Numbered from the stretch's first letter, positions 1 through 7,290 are shown. The stretch is 9,445 bases of DNA from Prosthecobacter debontii (GCA_945883455.1 CAMCXJ010000081.1:1-9445), one strand, 5' to 3'. Made by a program: numbers and translations. Notes: generated by a model not told the origin, from the letters alone.

Positions 1-1
1 C

Positions 2-1849
2 CCCGGCACCCACGAGATCCGCCGCACGATTGAGCTGTTAGAAAACTCCGCCGCCTGCCGCGGCCACGACATTTTCCCACTCTACTCCGCCCTCCCTCCC
101 GCCGATCAGGAACGCGCGATCAGCCCTTCGGAAAAACCGAGGATCATCGTCTCTACCAACGTCGCCGAAACCTCGCTCACCATCCCCGGCATCCGCACCG
201 TGATCGATACCGGGCTCGCCCGCGCCTCCGCCTTCGATCCCCGCCGCGGCATCAACACCCTGCTCATCCGGAAAATCTCCCGCGCCGCCGCCGACCAGCG
301 GGCGGGTCGCGCCGGACGCACCGCGCCAGGTCGTTGCCTGCGGCTGTGGAGCCAGGCGGATCACGCCCGCCGCGAGGAATTCGAGACGCCGGAGGTGCAC
401 CGCATCGATCTCTCCGAGGCCATCCTCCTGCTCAAGGCGGCGGGTGTATCCGATCCGCGCCGTTTCCGCTGGCTCGATGCGCCCACCGATGCCGCCTTGG
501 AAAAAGCCGAGCATCTCCTCCGTGATCTCCACGCGCTCGACGCCGCCGGCAATCTAACAGACACCGGCCGCGAGATGGCCGCGCTGCCGCTGGAGCCGCG
601 TTTCTCCCGCCTACTCATCGCCGGGGTTCACAACGGCTGCCTGCCGGAAACCGCCTTCATCGCCGCTGTCGTCCAGGGCGAGGGCATTTTCCCGAAAGGC
701 AACGCCGGAAACTCCCGCAAGGATTTCATTTTCCCCGACGATCCCTCCGACTTCGCCGGCGAATACCGCGCCTTCGAATCCGCTATGGAGAGCCGTCCTT
801 CCAAGCGGCAGCAAAGCACCGGCATCAACACCCGTGGAGTAAAAGACACCGAGCAAATCCTTTCTCGCCTGCTGAAACTTTTCCCCCGCGAGCTCGACCG
901 CAAGATCGATTTCCACACCCACCGCGAGGCCGTCGCAAAATCCATCCTCGCCGCTTTCTCCGATCAGCTCGCCATCCGCCTAAGCCAGGGCAACCTCGCC
1001 TGCCGCCTCGTCGGCAACCGCCGTGGCAAACTCGACGACCAATCTTGCGTGAGAAAAGCGGATGCCTTCGTCGCCTGCGAGATCACCGAGGTCGAGGCTC
1101 GCGAAACCATCACCCACCTCCGCCTCGCCACCGCCATCGAACTGCCGTGGATCGCGCAGGTGTTCCCCGACGAGATCGAGTCCACCGACGGCGCGAGCTA
1201 CGATGAATCCCGTAGAAGGGTGGTACGGCTGCAACAACGGAAATTTCGCGACCTAGTTCTCGATTCAAAAGAGACGGATCAGAACGTCCCTCTCGACGCA
1301 GCCGCGGAGATGCTCGCCAAGCGCGTCCTTTCCGGCGAGCTTGTTCTGAAAAACTGGGACGCGCAGGTCGAGCAATTCACCCACCGTCTGTCGTGCATTT
1401 CGAAATGGATGCCGGAGCTGGGCTTGCCGACATGGACGGAGGAAGACCGCATCGCCGCCGTTTCCCAGATCTGCCACGGCACGGTGAGCTACAAGGAAAT
1501 CAAGGAAGCCGCCGTGTGGCCGGTCCTCAACGATTGGCTATCCTCCAACCAGCGGCACCTGTTAGATACCCATTGCCCGGAACGCATCCGCCTCGCCTCC
1601 GGCCATACACCGAAGGTCACCTACGATCCGGAACACGACCCGTTTTTCTCCGCGAAGCTCGTCCAGCTAGTCGGCACGAGCACGACGCCGACCATCGCGG
1701 GCGGAAGGGTGCCGCTGCTCGTCCACATCCTCGCGCCCAACCAACGCCCCTGGCAAATGACCAAGGACATCCCGAATTTCTGGGCGAACGGCTACCCACA
1801 GATGAAAAAGGAACTCGCCGGAAGATACCCGCGTCACCCTTGGCCTTGA
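2..1849 (+). CDS. hrpB: ATP-dependent helicase HrpB, C-terminal part (left end missing)
   Basis: This is a DEAH-box (SF2) RNA helicase of the HrpB family, a cytoplasmic ATPase whose exact substrate is poorly defined in bacteria. The frame is open from base 2, so the start and the Walker A/DEAH motifs lie outside the window; 615 residues remain. Counting from the edge, motif V (STNVAETSLTIPG) is at about 51-63 and motif VI (QRAGRAGR) at 99-106. An HA2-like region with TDTGREMAALPLEPRFSRLL follows. The tail (near PWQMTKDIPNFWANGYPQ and KELAGRYPRHPWP) is the HrpB-specific C-terminal domain and separates it from the longer HrpA. HrpB proteins are usually a little over 800 residues, so roughly a quarter is missing. 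A GTG at 200 lies inside motif V and is not a real start. The stop is 9 bp before the hydrolase gene, which suggests co-transcription. Confidence 0.93.
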   Translation, partial: PGTHEIRRTIELLENSAACRGHDIFPLYSALPPADQERAISPSEKPRIIVSTNVAETSLTIPGIRTVIDTGLARASAFDPRRGINTLLIRKISRAAADQRAGRAGRTAPGRCLRLWSQADHARREEFETPEVHRIDLSEAILLLKAAGVSDPRRFRWLDAPTDAALEKAEHLLRDLHALDAAGNLTDTGREMAALPLEPRFSRLLIAGVHNGCLPETAFIAAVVQGEGIFPKGNAGNSRKDFIFPDDPSDFAGEYRAFESAMESRPSKRQQSTGINTRGVKDTEQILSRLLKLFPRELDRKIDFHTHREAVAKSILAAFSDQLAIRLSQGNLACRLVGNRRGKLDDQSCVRKADAFVACEITEVEARETITHLRLATAIELPWIAQVFPDEIESTDGASYDESRRRVVRLQQRKFRDLVLDSKETDQNVPLDAAAEMLAKRVLSGELVLKNWDAQVEQFTHRLSCISKWMPELGLPTWTEEDRIAAVSQICHGTVSYKEIKEAAVWPVLNDWLSSNQRHLLDTHCPERIRLASGHTPKVTYDPEHDPFFSAKLVQLVGTSTTPTIAGGRVPLLVHILAPNQRPWQMTKDIPNFWANGYPQMKKELAGRYPRHPWP

Positions 1850-1858
1850 ATCATCAAC

Positions 1859-2677
1859 ATGAACTGGAAAAAAATACTCATCGGAAAGTGGAGCTGGAAA
1901 CGTCCGTTCATCTCGCTCGCTTGCATCTATCTCCTTCTCGGCATCATCGCCGTGTTTTTCGCGGATCGGGTGATATTCATCCCACCTCCCGCTTCGTATG
2001 CAGCCGATTATCCGGGTTTGCGATATTTGAAATCCACCGAGGGCGAATCCATCGCCTACATCCACATGACCGCAGCGGCGGGAAAACCGACACTTCTCTA
2101 TTCCCACGGCAACGCGGAGGATCTGGCGGATTCACAGCCTCTCTATGATGAGTTCCATGCGGGCGGGCTGGGCGTATTCGCATACGATTATCCCGGTTAC
2201 GGCCTTTCCACAGGAACGCCCAGCGAGGAGTCAACGCAGCGGGCGATCATGGCTGCTTGGAAACATCTCACCGGATCCGGGATTCCGCCGGCCTCCATCA
2301 TCATCACCGGACGTTCCGTCGGCGGCGGGCCGTCCGTCTGGCTGGCCTCACTGAACGAACCGGCGGGGCTCATCCTCATCTCGCCGTTCAAATCCGCGTT
2401 CACCACCGCCTTCGATCTCCCCTTCCCGCTCTTTCCCTGCGACCGCTTCCCGAACCTGGAACGCATCCGCTCCTTTGATCGACCCTTGCTCGTGATCCAC
2501 GGCGAGGACGACGAAGTGATCCCCTTCAGCCACGGGCGCGAACTGGTGGATGCCTGCGCTTCGGCGGACAAGAATTTGCATCCGATACCCGCGGCACGGC
2601 ACAACGACCTTTTCCAAATCGGGGCTGAACAAATCTTTCCGCTTGTGCGTGGTTTCGCTGAGCGTGTCATAAAGTAA
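1859..2677 (+). CDS. Membrane-anchored alpha/beta hydrolase (BEM46/ABHD17-like serine hydrolase)
   Basis: This 272-residue serine hydrolase has one N-terminal hydrophobic segment (about residues 17-35, rich in L, I, V and F) after a Lys/Trp-rich cytoplasmic start, so it is probably anchored to the inner membrane with the catalytic domain outside. The oxyanion region is SHGNAED (82-88). The nucleophile elbow is GRSVG (151-155, Ser153). The likely acid is Asp218 in HGEDDEVIP and the likely base is His248 in ARHND, so the triad is complete. The overall pattern (YDYPGYGLSTG, ISPFKSA) matches the BEM46/ABHD17-type lineage. The substrate cannot be read from sequence; ester, thioester or lipid cleavage are possible. 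No good Shine-Dalgarno precedes the ATG, which fits translational coupling to hrpB 9 bp upstream. Its 3' side faces guaA convergently across the structured gap. Confidence 0.85.
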   Translation: MNWKKILIGKWSWKRPFISLACIYLLLGIIAVFFADRVIFIPPPASYAADYPGLRYLKSTEGESIAYIHMTAAAGKPTLLYSHGNAEDLADSQPLYDEFHAGGLGVFAYDYPGYGLSTGTPSEESTQRAIMAAWKHLTGSGIPPASIIITGRSVGGGPSVWLASLNEPAGLILISPFKSAFTTAFDLPFPLFPCDRFPNLERIRSFDRPLLVIHGEDDEVIPFSHGRELVDACASADKNLHPIPAARHNDLFQIGAEQIFPLVRGFAERVIK

Positions 2678-2714
2678 TTCGCTTAAAACAAGTCGCACCG
2701 GCACGGACTTGGGC

Positions 2715-2927
2715 ACCTTGCAATGATACGAAATAAAATTTGGGAACCGGTCAGGGCTACGTACAGATAAGGACACTTCCTTTGAGAAAGTGTGGTTCCT
2801 GGGCATAGTGACAAGAGCAAGCCTCAGTCTGTAAGGCGGGACCATGTCGTACCCGTCTTTGGGGAATTCGGTGTCAACTAGAGGTTCCCCAATACGCTCC
2901 GCAAGGTAAGAAATCCGGAGATCTTAC
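2715..2927 (+). ncRNA. Structured non-coding RNA candidate, possibly a solitary HEARO / IscB-type omega-RNA
   Basis: This stretch is gene-free and lower in GC than its surroundings, with nested long-range complementarities. Outer helix: ACCTTGC 2715-2721 with GCAAGGT 2901-2907. Next: 2740-2748 with 2883-2892 (one bulged C). Next: GGGCTACG 2754-2761 with CGTACCC 2848-2854 (one bulged C). Then TACAGA 2762-2767 with TCTGTA 2828-2833. Inside is a hairpin 2773-2793 (ACACTT/AAGTGT, 9-nt loop) and a short GGC/GCC helix 2802-2823. A separate hairpin closes the region (2906-2911 with 2922-2927). The ordered blocks AAGAGCA, GTAAGGC, GACC and CG(T/C)ACCC (2813-2854) resemble, from memory, the OgeuIscB omega-RNA scaffold. 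ATGA at 2723-2726 fits the ATGA/GTGA site reported for HEARO insertions. No iscB gene is nearby. The strand is inferred from that resemblance. The fold is seen in the sequence; the family name is tentative, and the true ends are unknown. Confidence 0.42.
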
Positions 2928-3002
2928 TGATATATAACATTGCCTGGAGCAGCCCTTGCCGCGGGCGCGCCGGTAGAAATCCGCTGAACATCAAGCAGTG
3001 CG

Positions 3003-3019
3003 GAGGATCGGCCATCCTC
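3003..3019 (-). terminator. Short hairpin just after guaA stop (possible weak terminator)
   Basis: GAGGAT at 3003-3008 pairs perfectly with ATCCTC at 3014-3019 around a 5-nt loop, starting 2 bp beyond the guaA stop codon. No T-run follows on the minus strand, so it is not a canonical intrinsic terminator. It could instead protect the 3' end of the guaBA mRNA. Confidence 0.25.
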
Positions 3020-3021
3020 AT

Positions 3022-4545
3022 TTATTCCCACTCGATGCTCGCGGGCGGTTTGGTGGAAACATCGTAGAGCACGCGGTTGATACCTTTCACCTCATTGAGG
3101 ATTTGATGACTGGTCTCGCGGAGAATGATGTAGGGTAGCTCAACCCAATCGGCGGTCATGGCATCTTCGGAAATAACCGCGCGCAGGTTTGTCGCCCATT
3201 CGTAGCTGCGCTCGTCGCCTTTGACGCCCACGGTTTTCACTGGGATGAGACCGGCGTAAGCCTGCCAGACCTTGTCATACCAGCCGTGTTCCTTGAGCTT
3301 GCCGATGAAGATCGCGTCGCACTCGCGGATGATGTCGAGCCGTTCCTTGTCCACGATTCCGGGGCAGCGCACGGACAGGCCGGGACCGGGAAACGGATGG
3401 CGCTGCAGGATATCCTGTTCGATGCCCAGCGAGCGGCCCAGCGCGCGCACCTCGTCCTTGAAAAGCTCCGCGAGCGGTTCAAGCACCTTGCCTTCTGCTT
3501 GGAGTTCCAGAATTTTCGCGACTCGGTTATGGTGCGTCTTGATCACGGACGCTTTGGATTTCGCGTTCGATGCGCTCTCGATCACATCGGGGTAAAGGGT
3601 TCCCTGTGCCAGCATTTCCGCATCCCCTACCGTGTCCCAAAAGACCTCGATGAACATGTTGCCGATGATTTTCCGCTTCTTCTCGGGATCTGCCTCACCG
3701 GCCAGCGCGTTGAGGAAACGCTCCGAGGCATCCACCGTCTCGATCGTTACGCCCATCCGTTTGAAGTTCGCTTGCACGACTTCCGCCTCGCCCTTCCGTA
3801 GCAGGCCGTTGTCCACAAAGATCGCGCGGACTTTCACGCCCGCCTCTTTCAGAAGCACGGCAAGCACCGTGCTATCCACCCCGCCGGACACGCCGCAGAC
3901 CACCTGCCTGTCGCCCACCGTGGTGCGGATGTCGTCGATCATCTCGCGCTTGAAATCATCGATCTTAAACGGGGCAAGCCCCTCCGCATGGGAGAGGAAA
4001 TTTTTCAGGATGTTCAGCCCCTCGTGGCTGTGCGTCACCTCCGGGTGGAACTGGATCCCGTAAAACAGCTCGTCCCATTGCAGCGAAACCGGGGTGCCGT
4101 GCTGGTTGCTCGCGATCACCCGCGCCCCGTCGGGAATGATTTTCACCGTATCGGAATGGCTCATCCACACCTGCGAAACCGCAGAGACCCCCTCGTAAAG
4201 CCTACAATCATCCACCGGGAAAAGATCCGCCGGGCCGTATTCGCGGCGGTTGCTCTTCTCCACCGTGCCGCCGAATTTCAGGTTCAGGAGCTGCATGCCG
4301 TAGCAAACGCCCAGTACCGGCACGCCGAAGGATTTCAACGCCTCGAAATCGAGATCCGGCGCGTCCTCCTCGCTTGTACTCTTCGGCCCGCCGGAAAGGA
4401 TGATCGCGCCGGGCTTACCGATGTTCGGGAAATCTTCCAGCGCATAAAGCATGGCGAAAAATCCCAATTCCCGCACACGCCGCACAATAAGCTGCGTGTA
4501 TTGCGAGCCGAAGTCGATGACTGCTACGTGGTTGTAATCGTGCAT
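3022..4545 (-). CDS. guaA: GMP synthase (glutamine-hydrolysing)
   Basis: GuaA converts XMP, ATP and glutamine to GMP, AMP, PPi and glutamate in the cytoplasm, the last step of guanine nucleotide synthesis. The protein has 507 residues; the family is usually 510-525. The N-terminal class I glutamine amidotransferase domain carries Cys81 in GVCYGMQ and the His167/Glu169 pair in FHPEV, so its triad is intact. The ATP-pyrophosphatase domain begins near 200 with the P-loop SGGVDST (220-226). The C-terminal dimerisation domain ends in the standard DVSTKPPASIEWE. The ATG is preceded by AGGA with a 9-nt spacer; that AGGA lies inside the last copy of the short AT-rich repeat in the guaB-guaA gap. It lies 96 bp downstream of guaB in the same direction, the classic guaBA order. 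Confidence 0.98.
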   Translation of the reverse strand: MHDYNHVAVIDFGSQYTQLIVRRVRELGFFAMLYALEDFPNIGKPGAIILSGGPKSTSEEDAPDLDFEALKSFGVPVLGVCYGMQLLNLKFGGTVEKSNRREYGPADLFPVDDCRLYEGVSAVSQVWMSHSDTVKIIPDGARVIASNQHGTPVSLQWDELFYGIQFHPEVTHSHEGLNILKNFLSHAEGLAPFKIDDFKREMIDDIRTTVGDRQVVCGVSGGVDSTVLAVLLKEAGVKVRAIFVDNGLLRKGEAEVVQANFKRMGVTIETVDASERFLNALAGEADPEKKRKIIGNMFIEVFWDTVGDAEMLAQGTLYPDVIESASNAKSKASVIKTHHNRVAKILELQAEGKVLEPLAELFKDEVRALGRSLGIEQDILQRHPFPGPGLSVRCPGIVDKERLDIIRECDAIFIGKLKEHGWYDKVWQAYAGLIPVKTVGVKGDERSYEWATNLRAVISEDAMTADWVELPYIILRETSHQILNEVKGINRVLYDVSTKPPASIEWE

Positions 4546-4641
4546 GTGGTGAAATCCTAAATTCTAAATTTTAAATCCTAAACGCTGCGCTCCGCACTTT
4601 CGCCTCTTCCCTTTCGGATTTCGTGCTTAGAGCTTTATGCT
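4546..4641 (-). repeat. AT-rich short-repeat tract in the guaB-guaA gap
   Basis: Read on the minus strand, TTTAGGATTT occurs twice (plus-strand 4573-4582 and 4552-4561), with a variant TTTAGAATTT between them (4559-4568, overlapping the last copy by 3 bp). The upstream half of the gap (4592-4641) is not part of this repeat but has the look of dispersed intergenic repeats (segments like AAGCACGAAATCCGAAA). The final copy provides the AGGA ribosome binding site of guaA. A TGCG/CGCA mini-hairpin lies between the halves (near 4584-4595). No terminator is apparent, consistent with guaB-guaA co-transcription. Confidence 0.6.
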
Positions 4642-6096
4642 TTAACCTAGCGGTTGGTAGTTCGTGGGTTCCTCCGTCATCACGATGTCGTGGACGTGGC
4701 TTTCGCGGAGGCCGCCGGCGGTGATGCGGGTGAAGACGGCTTTCTCGCGGAGCTCGGCGAGGGTGGAGGCACCGACGTAGCCCATCCCGGATTTCAGGCC
4801 ACCCATGAGCTGAAAGACGACATCGGAAAGCGGCCCTTTGTAGGGCACGCGGCCTTCCACACCTTCGGCAACGAGCTTGCCGGAACTGTTCTGGGCGTAG
4901 CGGTCGCTCGCGCCTTTGCGCATTGCGCCGAGCGAACCCATACCGCGGTAGGTTTTGAAACGGCGTCCTTGGTAGTAAACGCTCTGACCGGGGCTTTCAC
5001 GCGTGCCCGCGAGGATCGAGCCGAGCATCACCAGATCCGCACCCGCTGCGATGGCTTTCACCACATCACCTGAGTAACGGATACCGCCGTCGGCGATGAC
5101 TTTCACGCCGCGCTCACGGCAATAACCGGCGACATTCTGGATCGCGGTGAACTGCGGCATACCCACACCGGCAATCACCCGCGTGGTGCAAATCGATCCG
5201 GGGCCGACACCCACTTTCAGCGCGCTGGCACCGGCGGCGACGAGATCCCTTGCGCCCTGCTCCGTCACCACGTTTCCGGCCACCACCGGCCTGTCGCTGA
5301 GACTGCGTAGCATGGTGATCACGTTCATGACGTGGCGCGTGTGGCCCGTCGCCGCATCGATGAAAAGAGCGTCCGCACCTGCCTCGATAAGTGCTAGCGC
5401 CCTCTCCTCCACATCCGGGCCGACCCCGACCGCCGCGCCACAGCGGAGCTGGCCGTTCGCGTCCTTCGCCGAGCTGGTGAAGCGGATGCGCTTCTCGATA
5501 TCCGATCCGGTGATCAGCCCGACGAGATGGCCATCCGAATCCACCAGCGGCAGTTTCTCGATGCGGTTCTGGTAAAGGATGCGCCGCGCCTCCTCAAGGC
5601 CGGTCGTCGGCGGGGCGGTAATGACTTTTTCGCGCGGGGTCATGACCTCGGAAACCAAGGCGTTGGGGCGGTCGAGGTAGCGGACATCGCGGCCAGTAAC
5701 CATGCCCTCGAGGCGACCCTGGCCATCGACGACGGGGAAACCGGAGAAACCGTTTTCTTCCATAATCGCGAGCACCCGCTCCACGGTGTCGGTTTTTTTC
5801 ACGGTCAGCGGCTTGATGATCACTGCGCTCTCGGAGCGTTTCACTTTGGAAACCATCGCCGCTTGTTCCTCGATTGGGCAGGCGCGGTGGATCACACCCA
5901 TGCCGCCTTCACGCGCCAGCGCGATCGCGAGATCGTGCTCGGAAACCGTGTCCATCGCGGCGGAAACCACCGGCAAACCGAGCGGAATGCCAGGTGCGAT
6001 TTCGGTGGAAAGATCGGCCTCGCCAGGCAGAACCGCACTCAATGCCGGAATTAAAAGCACATCGTCAAAAGACAATCCCAATGAAATCTCTGCCAT
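4642..6096 (-). CDS. guaB: Inosine-5'-monophosphate dehydrogenase
   Basis: GuaB oxidises IMP to XMP with NAD+, the committed step toward GMP, and feeds GuaA encoded just downstream. From the chosen ATG the protein has 484 residues, the usual family length, and begins MAEISLGLSFDDVLL, matching the conserved IMPDH N-terminus. The frame stays open for 85 more codons upstream, but that stretch is Arg/Pro/Ser-rich and unlike the family, so the longer start is rejected. The order is: N-terminal barrel part (SAAMDTVSE at 45-53), two CBS domains (about 96-148 and 152-205), then the rest of the barrel. The catalytic loop is GPGSICTTR with Cys303. The phosphate-binding region is IADGGIRYSGD (334-344), and the flap is EGVEGRVPYKG (411-421). 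No strong Shine-Dalgarno is visible. The CBS pair suggests allosteric control by purine nucleotides. Confidence 0.97.
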   Translation of the reverse strand: MAEISLGLSFDDVLLIPALSAVLPGEADLSTEIAPGIPLGLPVVSAAMDTVSEHDLAIALAREGGMGVIHRACPIEEQAAMVSKVKRSESAVIIKPLTVKKTDTVERVLAIMEENGFSGFPVVDGQGRLEGMVTGRDVRYLDRPNALVSEVMTPREKVITAPPTTGLEEARRILYQNRIEKLPLVDSDGHLVGLITGSDIEKRIRFTSSAKDANGQLRCGAAVGVGPDVEERALALIEAGADALFIDAATGHTRHVMNVITMLRSLSDRPVVAGNVVTEQGARDLVAAGASALKVGVGPGSICTTRVIAGVGMPQFTAIQNVAGYCRERGVKVIADGGIRYSGDVVKAIAAGADLVMLGSILAGTRESPGQSVYYQGRRFKTYRGMGSLGAMRKGASDRYAQNSSGKLVAEGVEGRVPYKGPLSDVVFQLMGGLKSGMGYVGASTLAELREKAVFTRITAGGLRESHVHDIVMTEEPTNYQPLG

Positions 6097-6364
6097 GCGA
6101 AAGTCAACAGACCCGCCCGCCCGGCGGCAAGCGCGGATTCGAGTTCGGAGAAAAATTACGGGAATCCGGCGGGGGTATGATTTTTTTGGAGGATTTGATT
6201 CATTGAAACTACGGTTTGTTGCGCAATCGGTTTCAGAAAGACCAAGCGCCAGACCGTTCACTGTCGGAAGCCTGTTTGACCGCCGCGGCCTTGGCGAAGG
6301 CTGGGTTGTCAACGGCGGAACACTGAGCGGTAACGGCTCGCAGCAGGCCAAGGTCTACGGCAAA
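6097..6364. other. 268-bp gap upstream of guaB (presumed guaBA promoter region)
   Basis: This gap separates guaB from the upstream minus-strand gene and should hold the guaBA promoter, but no promoter matches consensus well. The best minus-strand pair, TTGCGC (6221-6226) and ATGAAT (6198-6203) with 17-bp spacing, is only half matching each box. A seven-T run lies at 6181-6187. CCTTGGC (6289-6295) and GCCAAGG (6347-6353) form a 7-bp inverted repeat with a long loop, just after the end of the upstream gene. A small plus-strand frame runs through the gap and is discussed under findings. Confidence 0.4.
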
Positions 6365-7084
6365 TCACAGATGCGCGACGTAAACCGTGCTTTCCGAAAT
6401 CGTGGCTAGAAGCGGATTAGGAAACGGCACGACCACGGACCTCACATCCCGGTAAACAGAGCGTAGATCCGACATAAAATCTTCGTCCGGCGCGTCATCC
6501 GACCAGAGCGCGAACACACCTTCCGGATGCAGCCGCGAGGCGAGTTTCCGCAGACCGTCCTGCGTGTAGAAAGCGGCGTTGCGCGGGGCGAGGAGGTTGC
6601 GCGGCGAGTGGTCGATGTCTAACAGCACGGCATGGAATTTCCGGTTGGGCGCATCGGGATCGAAATTTTTCCCCGGTTCCGTCGCGAGCGCGAAAAAGTC
6701 ACCGAGCACATACCGGCAGCGCGGATCATCGTTCATCGTTTTCCCCAGAGGCACCATCTCCCGCTCGTGCCAATCGATCACGCCCTCCAATGCATCTACG
6801 ACGAGCAGCGACCTCACCTCCGGAAAAGCCAGCGCCGCCACCGCCGTGTATCCAAGACCCAGCCCGCCGACGACCACATCCCAGCCATCCCCATCCAGCG
6901 CCCCGAGCCCGAGCCGCGACAGCGCCTCCTCGACCTCATGGAACATGCTCGACATGAGAAAGGCGTCGCCGAGTTTCACCTCATAGACCACCTCGCCATC
7001 GAGTTGGAGATACTTGCGGCGCTGGAGGATGAGATCGCCGATCGGCGTGGTGCGGAAATCGAGTTCCTCGAAAAGTTTTTCCAT
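6365..7084 (-). CDS. Spermidine synthase-like protein (Rossmann-fold aminopropyl/methyltransferase superfamily)
   Basis: This 239-residue cytoplasmic protein resembles the spermidine-synthase-like family. The nucleotide-binding loop is GGLGLGYT (73-80), followed by an acidic strand end at VVDALE (95-100), GDFF (128-131), and the strand LLDIDHSP (154-161). An ALWSDD segment (192-197) lies near the C-terminal part. True spermidine synthases carry conserved putrescine-contacting Asp and Tyr residues that I cannot place confidently here, so aminopropyl transfer is unproven; an S-adenosylmethionine-dependent role is also possible. The ATG at 7084 was preferred because the protein then opens MEKLFEELDF, as the family does. 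A TTG three codons upstream (7093) is the alternative. No strong Shine-Dalgarno was found. It lies 268 bp upstream of guaB on the same strand, with no obvious functional link. Confidence 0.75.
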   Translation of the reverse strand: MEKLFEELDFRTTPIGDLILQRRKYLQLDGEVVYEVKLGDAFLMSSMFHEVEEALSRLGLGALDGDGWDVVVGGLGLGYTAVAALAFPEVRSLLVVDALEGVIDWHEREMVPLGKTMNDDPRCRYVLGDFFALATEPGKNFDPDAPNRKFHAVLLDIDHSPRNLLAPRNAAFYTQDGLRKLASRLHPEGVFALWSDDAPDEDFMSDLRSVYRDVRSVVVPFPNPLLATISESTVYVAHL

Positions 7085-7215
7085 GTCCCGCAAGCCTCGC
7101 CCTTATGGTGGAAGGGCTGCAAGCGGCGATTTCCCTAATTCGCACGCGAAAGCCATGATTACCCCCGCGAATCTCCCTCTACTACATGGGTTCAACTTTA
7201 TAGTGGTAGTCAGTG

Positions 7216-7232
7216 CGTCGGCGCAGCCGACG
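7216..7232. repeat. Perfect 7-bp hairpin abutting the left REP-like unit
   Basis: CGTCGGC (7216-7222) pairs with GCCGACG (7226-7232) around the 3-nt loop GCA. Its last base is also the first base of the GGGGAGC head of the left REP-like unit. The right unit has no such hairpin outside its head, so it is not part of the shared repeat. Confidence 0.6.
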
Positions 7233-7290
7233 GGGAGCATACGCGCCCTCGCGTGTTCCGGGCTGCGCCCTCGCTGCCCGGCGGCCGGAA
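7232..7290 (+). repeat. REP-like double-hairpin unit, left copy
   Basis: A GGGGAGC head (7232-7238) is followed by hairpin I (ACGCG 7241-7245, loop CCCT, CGCGT 7250-7254). Hairpin II follows (CCGGGC 7258-7263 and GCCCGG 7276-7281 enclosing a T-T mismatch and GCG-CCCT-CGC). A shared tail CGGCCGGAA ends at 7290. The right copy lies on the opposite strand with identical spacing and no indels. A GGAG-type head beside a palindrome is the known layout of REP elements moved by RAYT transposases; none is encoded in this window. Confidence 0.7.

Larger units (their letters stand above)
2678..3021. other. 344-bp intergenic region between two convergent genes
   Basis: Between the convergent stops of the hydrolase and guaA no convincing coding frame exists on either strand. 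The only long minus-strand frame runs antisense through the hydrolase gene and has no family signature. The central part holds the structured RNA candidate. Bases 2928-3002 contain a short AT-rich stretch (TGATATATAACA) and a GC-rich stretch (2959-2973) without clear function. A small hairpin sits next to the guaA stop. No T-run terminator is visible for the hydrolase transcript. Confidence 0.6.

Noticed and set aside
1393..2148. Plus-strand frame of 251 codons overlapping hrpB and the hydrolase
   Set aside because: It is an out-of-frame shadow of two real genes with low-complexity His/Arg/Pro composition.
2348..2845. Minus-strand frame of 165 codons across the hydrolase 3' end and the structured gap
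   Set aside because: It is antisense to a well-supported gene, shows no family motif, and its intergenic part is better explained by RNA secondary structure.
2727..2912. Structured region read as 6S RNA, tmRNA, RNase P RNA, SRP RNA or a group I intron
   Set aside because: None of the hallmark sequences is present: no tmRNA tag or T-arm/CCA end, no RNase P core motifs, no SRP GGAAG-type domain, no long single-bubble 6S rod. An apparent group I R-element (CAACTAGA near 2875) has no matching S-element.
6198..6226. Putative guaB promoter (TTGCGC, 17 bp, ATGAAT on the minus strand)
   Set aside because: Each box matches only three of six consensus bases, too weak to call as a feature.
6097..6351. 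Open frame extending guaB upstream by 85 codons
   Set aside because: The extension is rich in Arg, Pro and Ser with no IMPDH-family counterpart, while the ATG at 6096 gives a canonical N-terminus and length.
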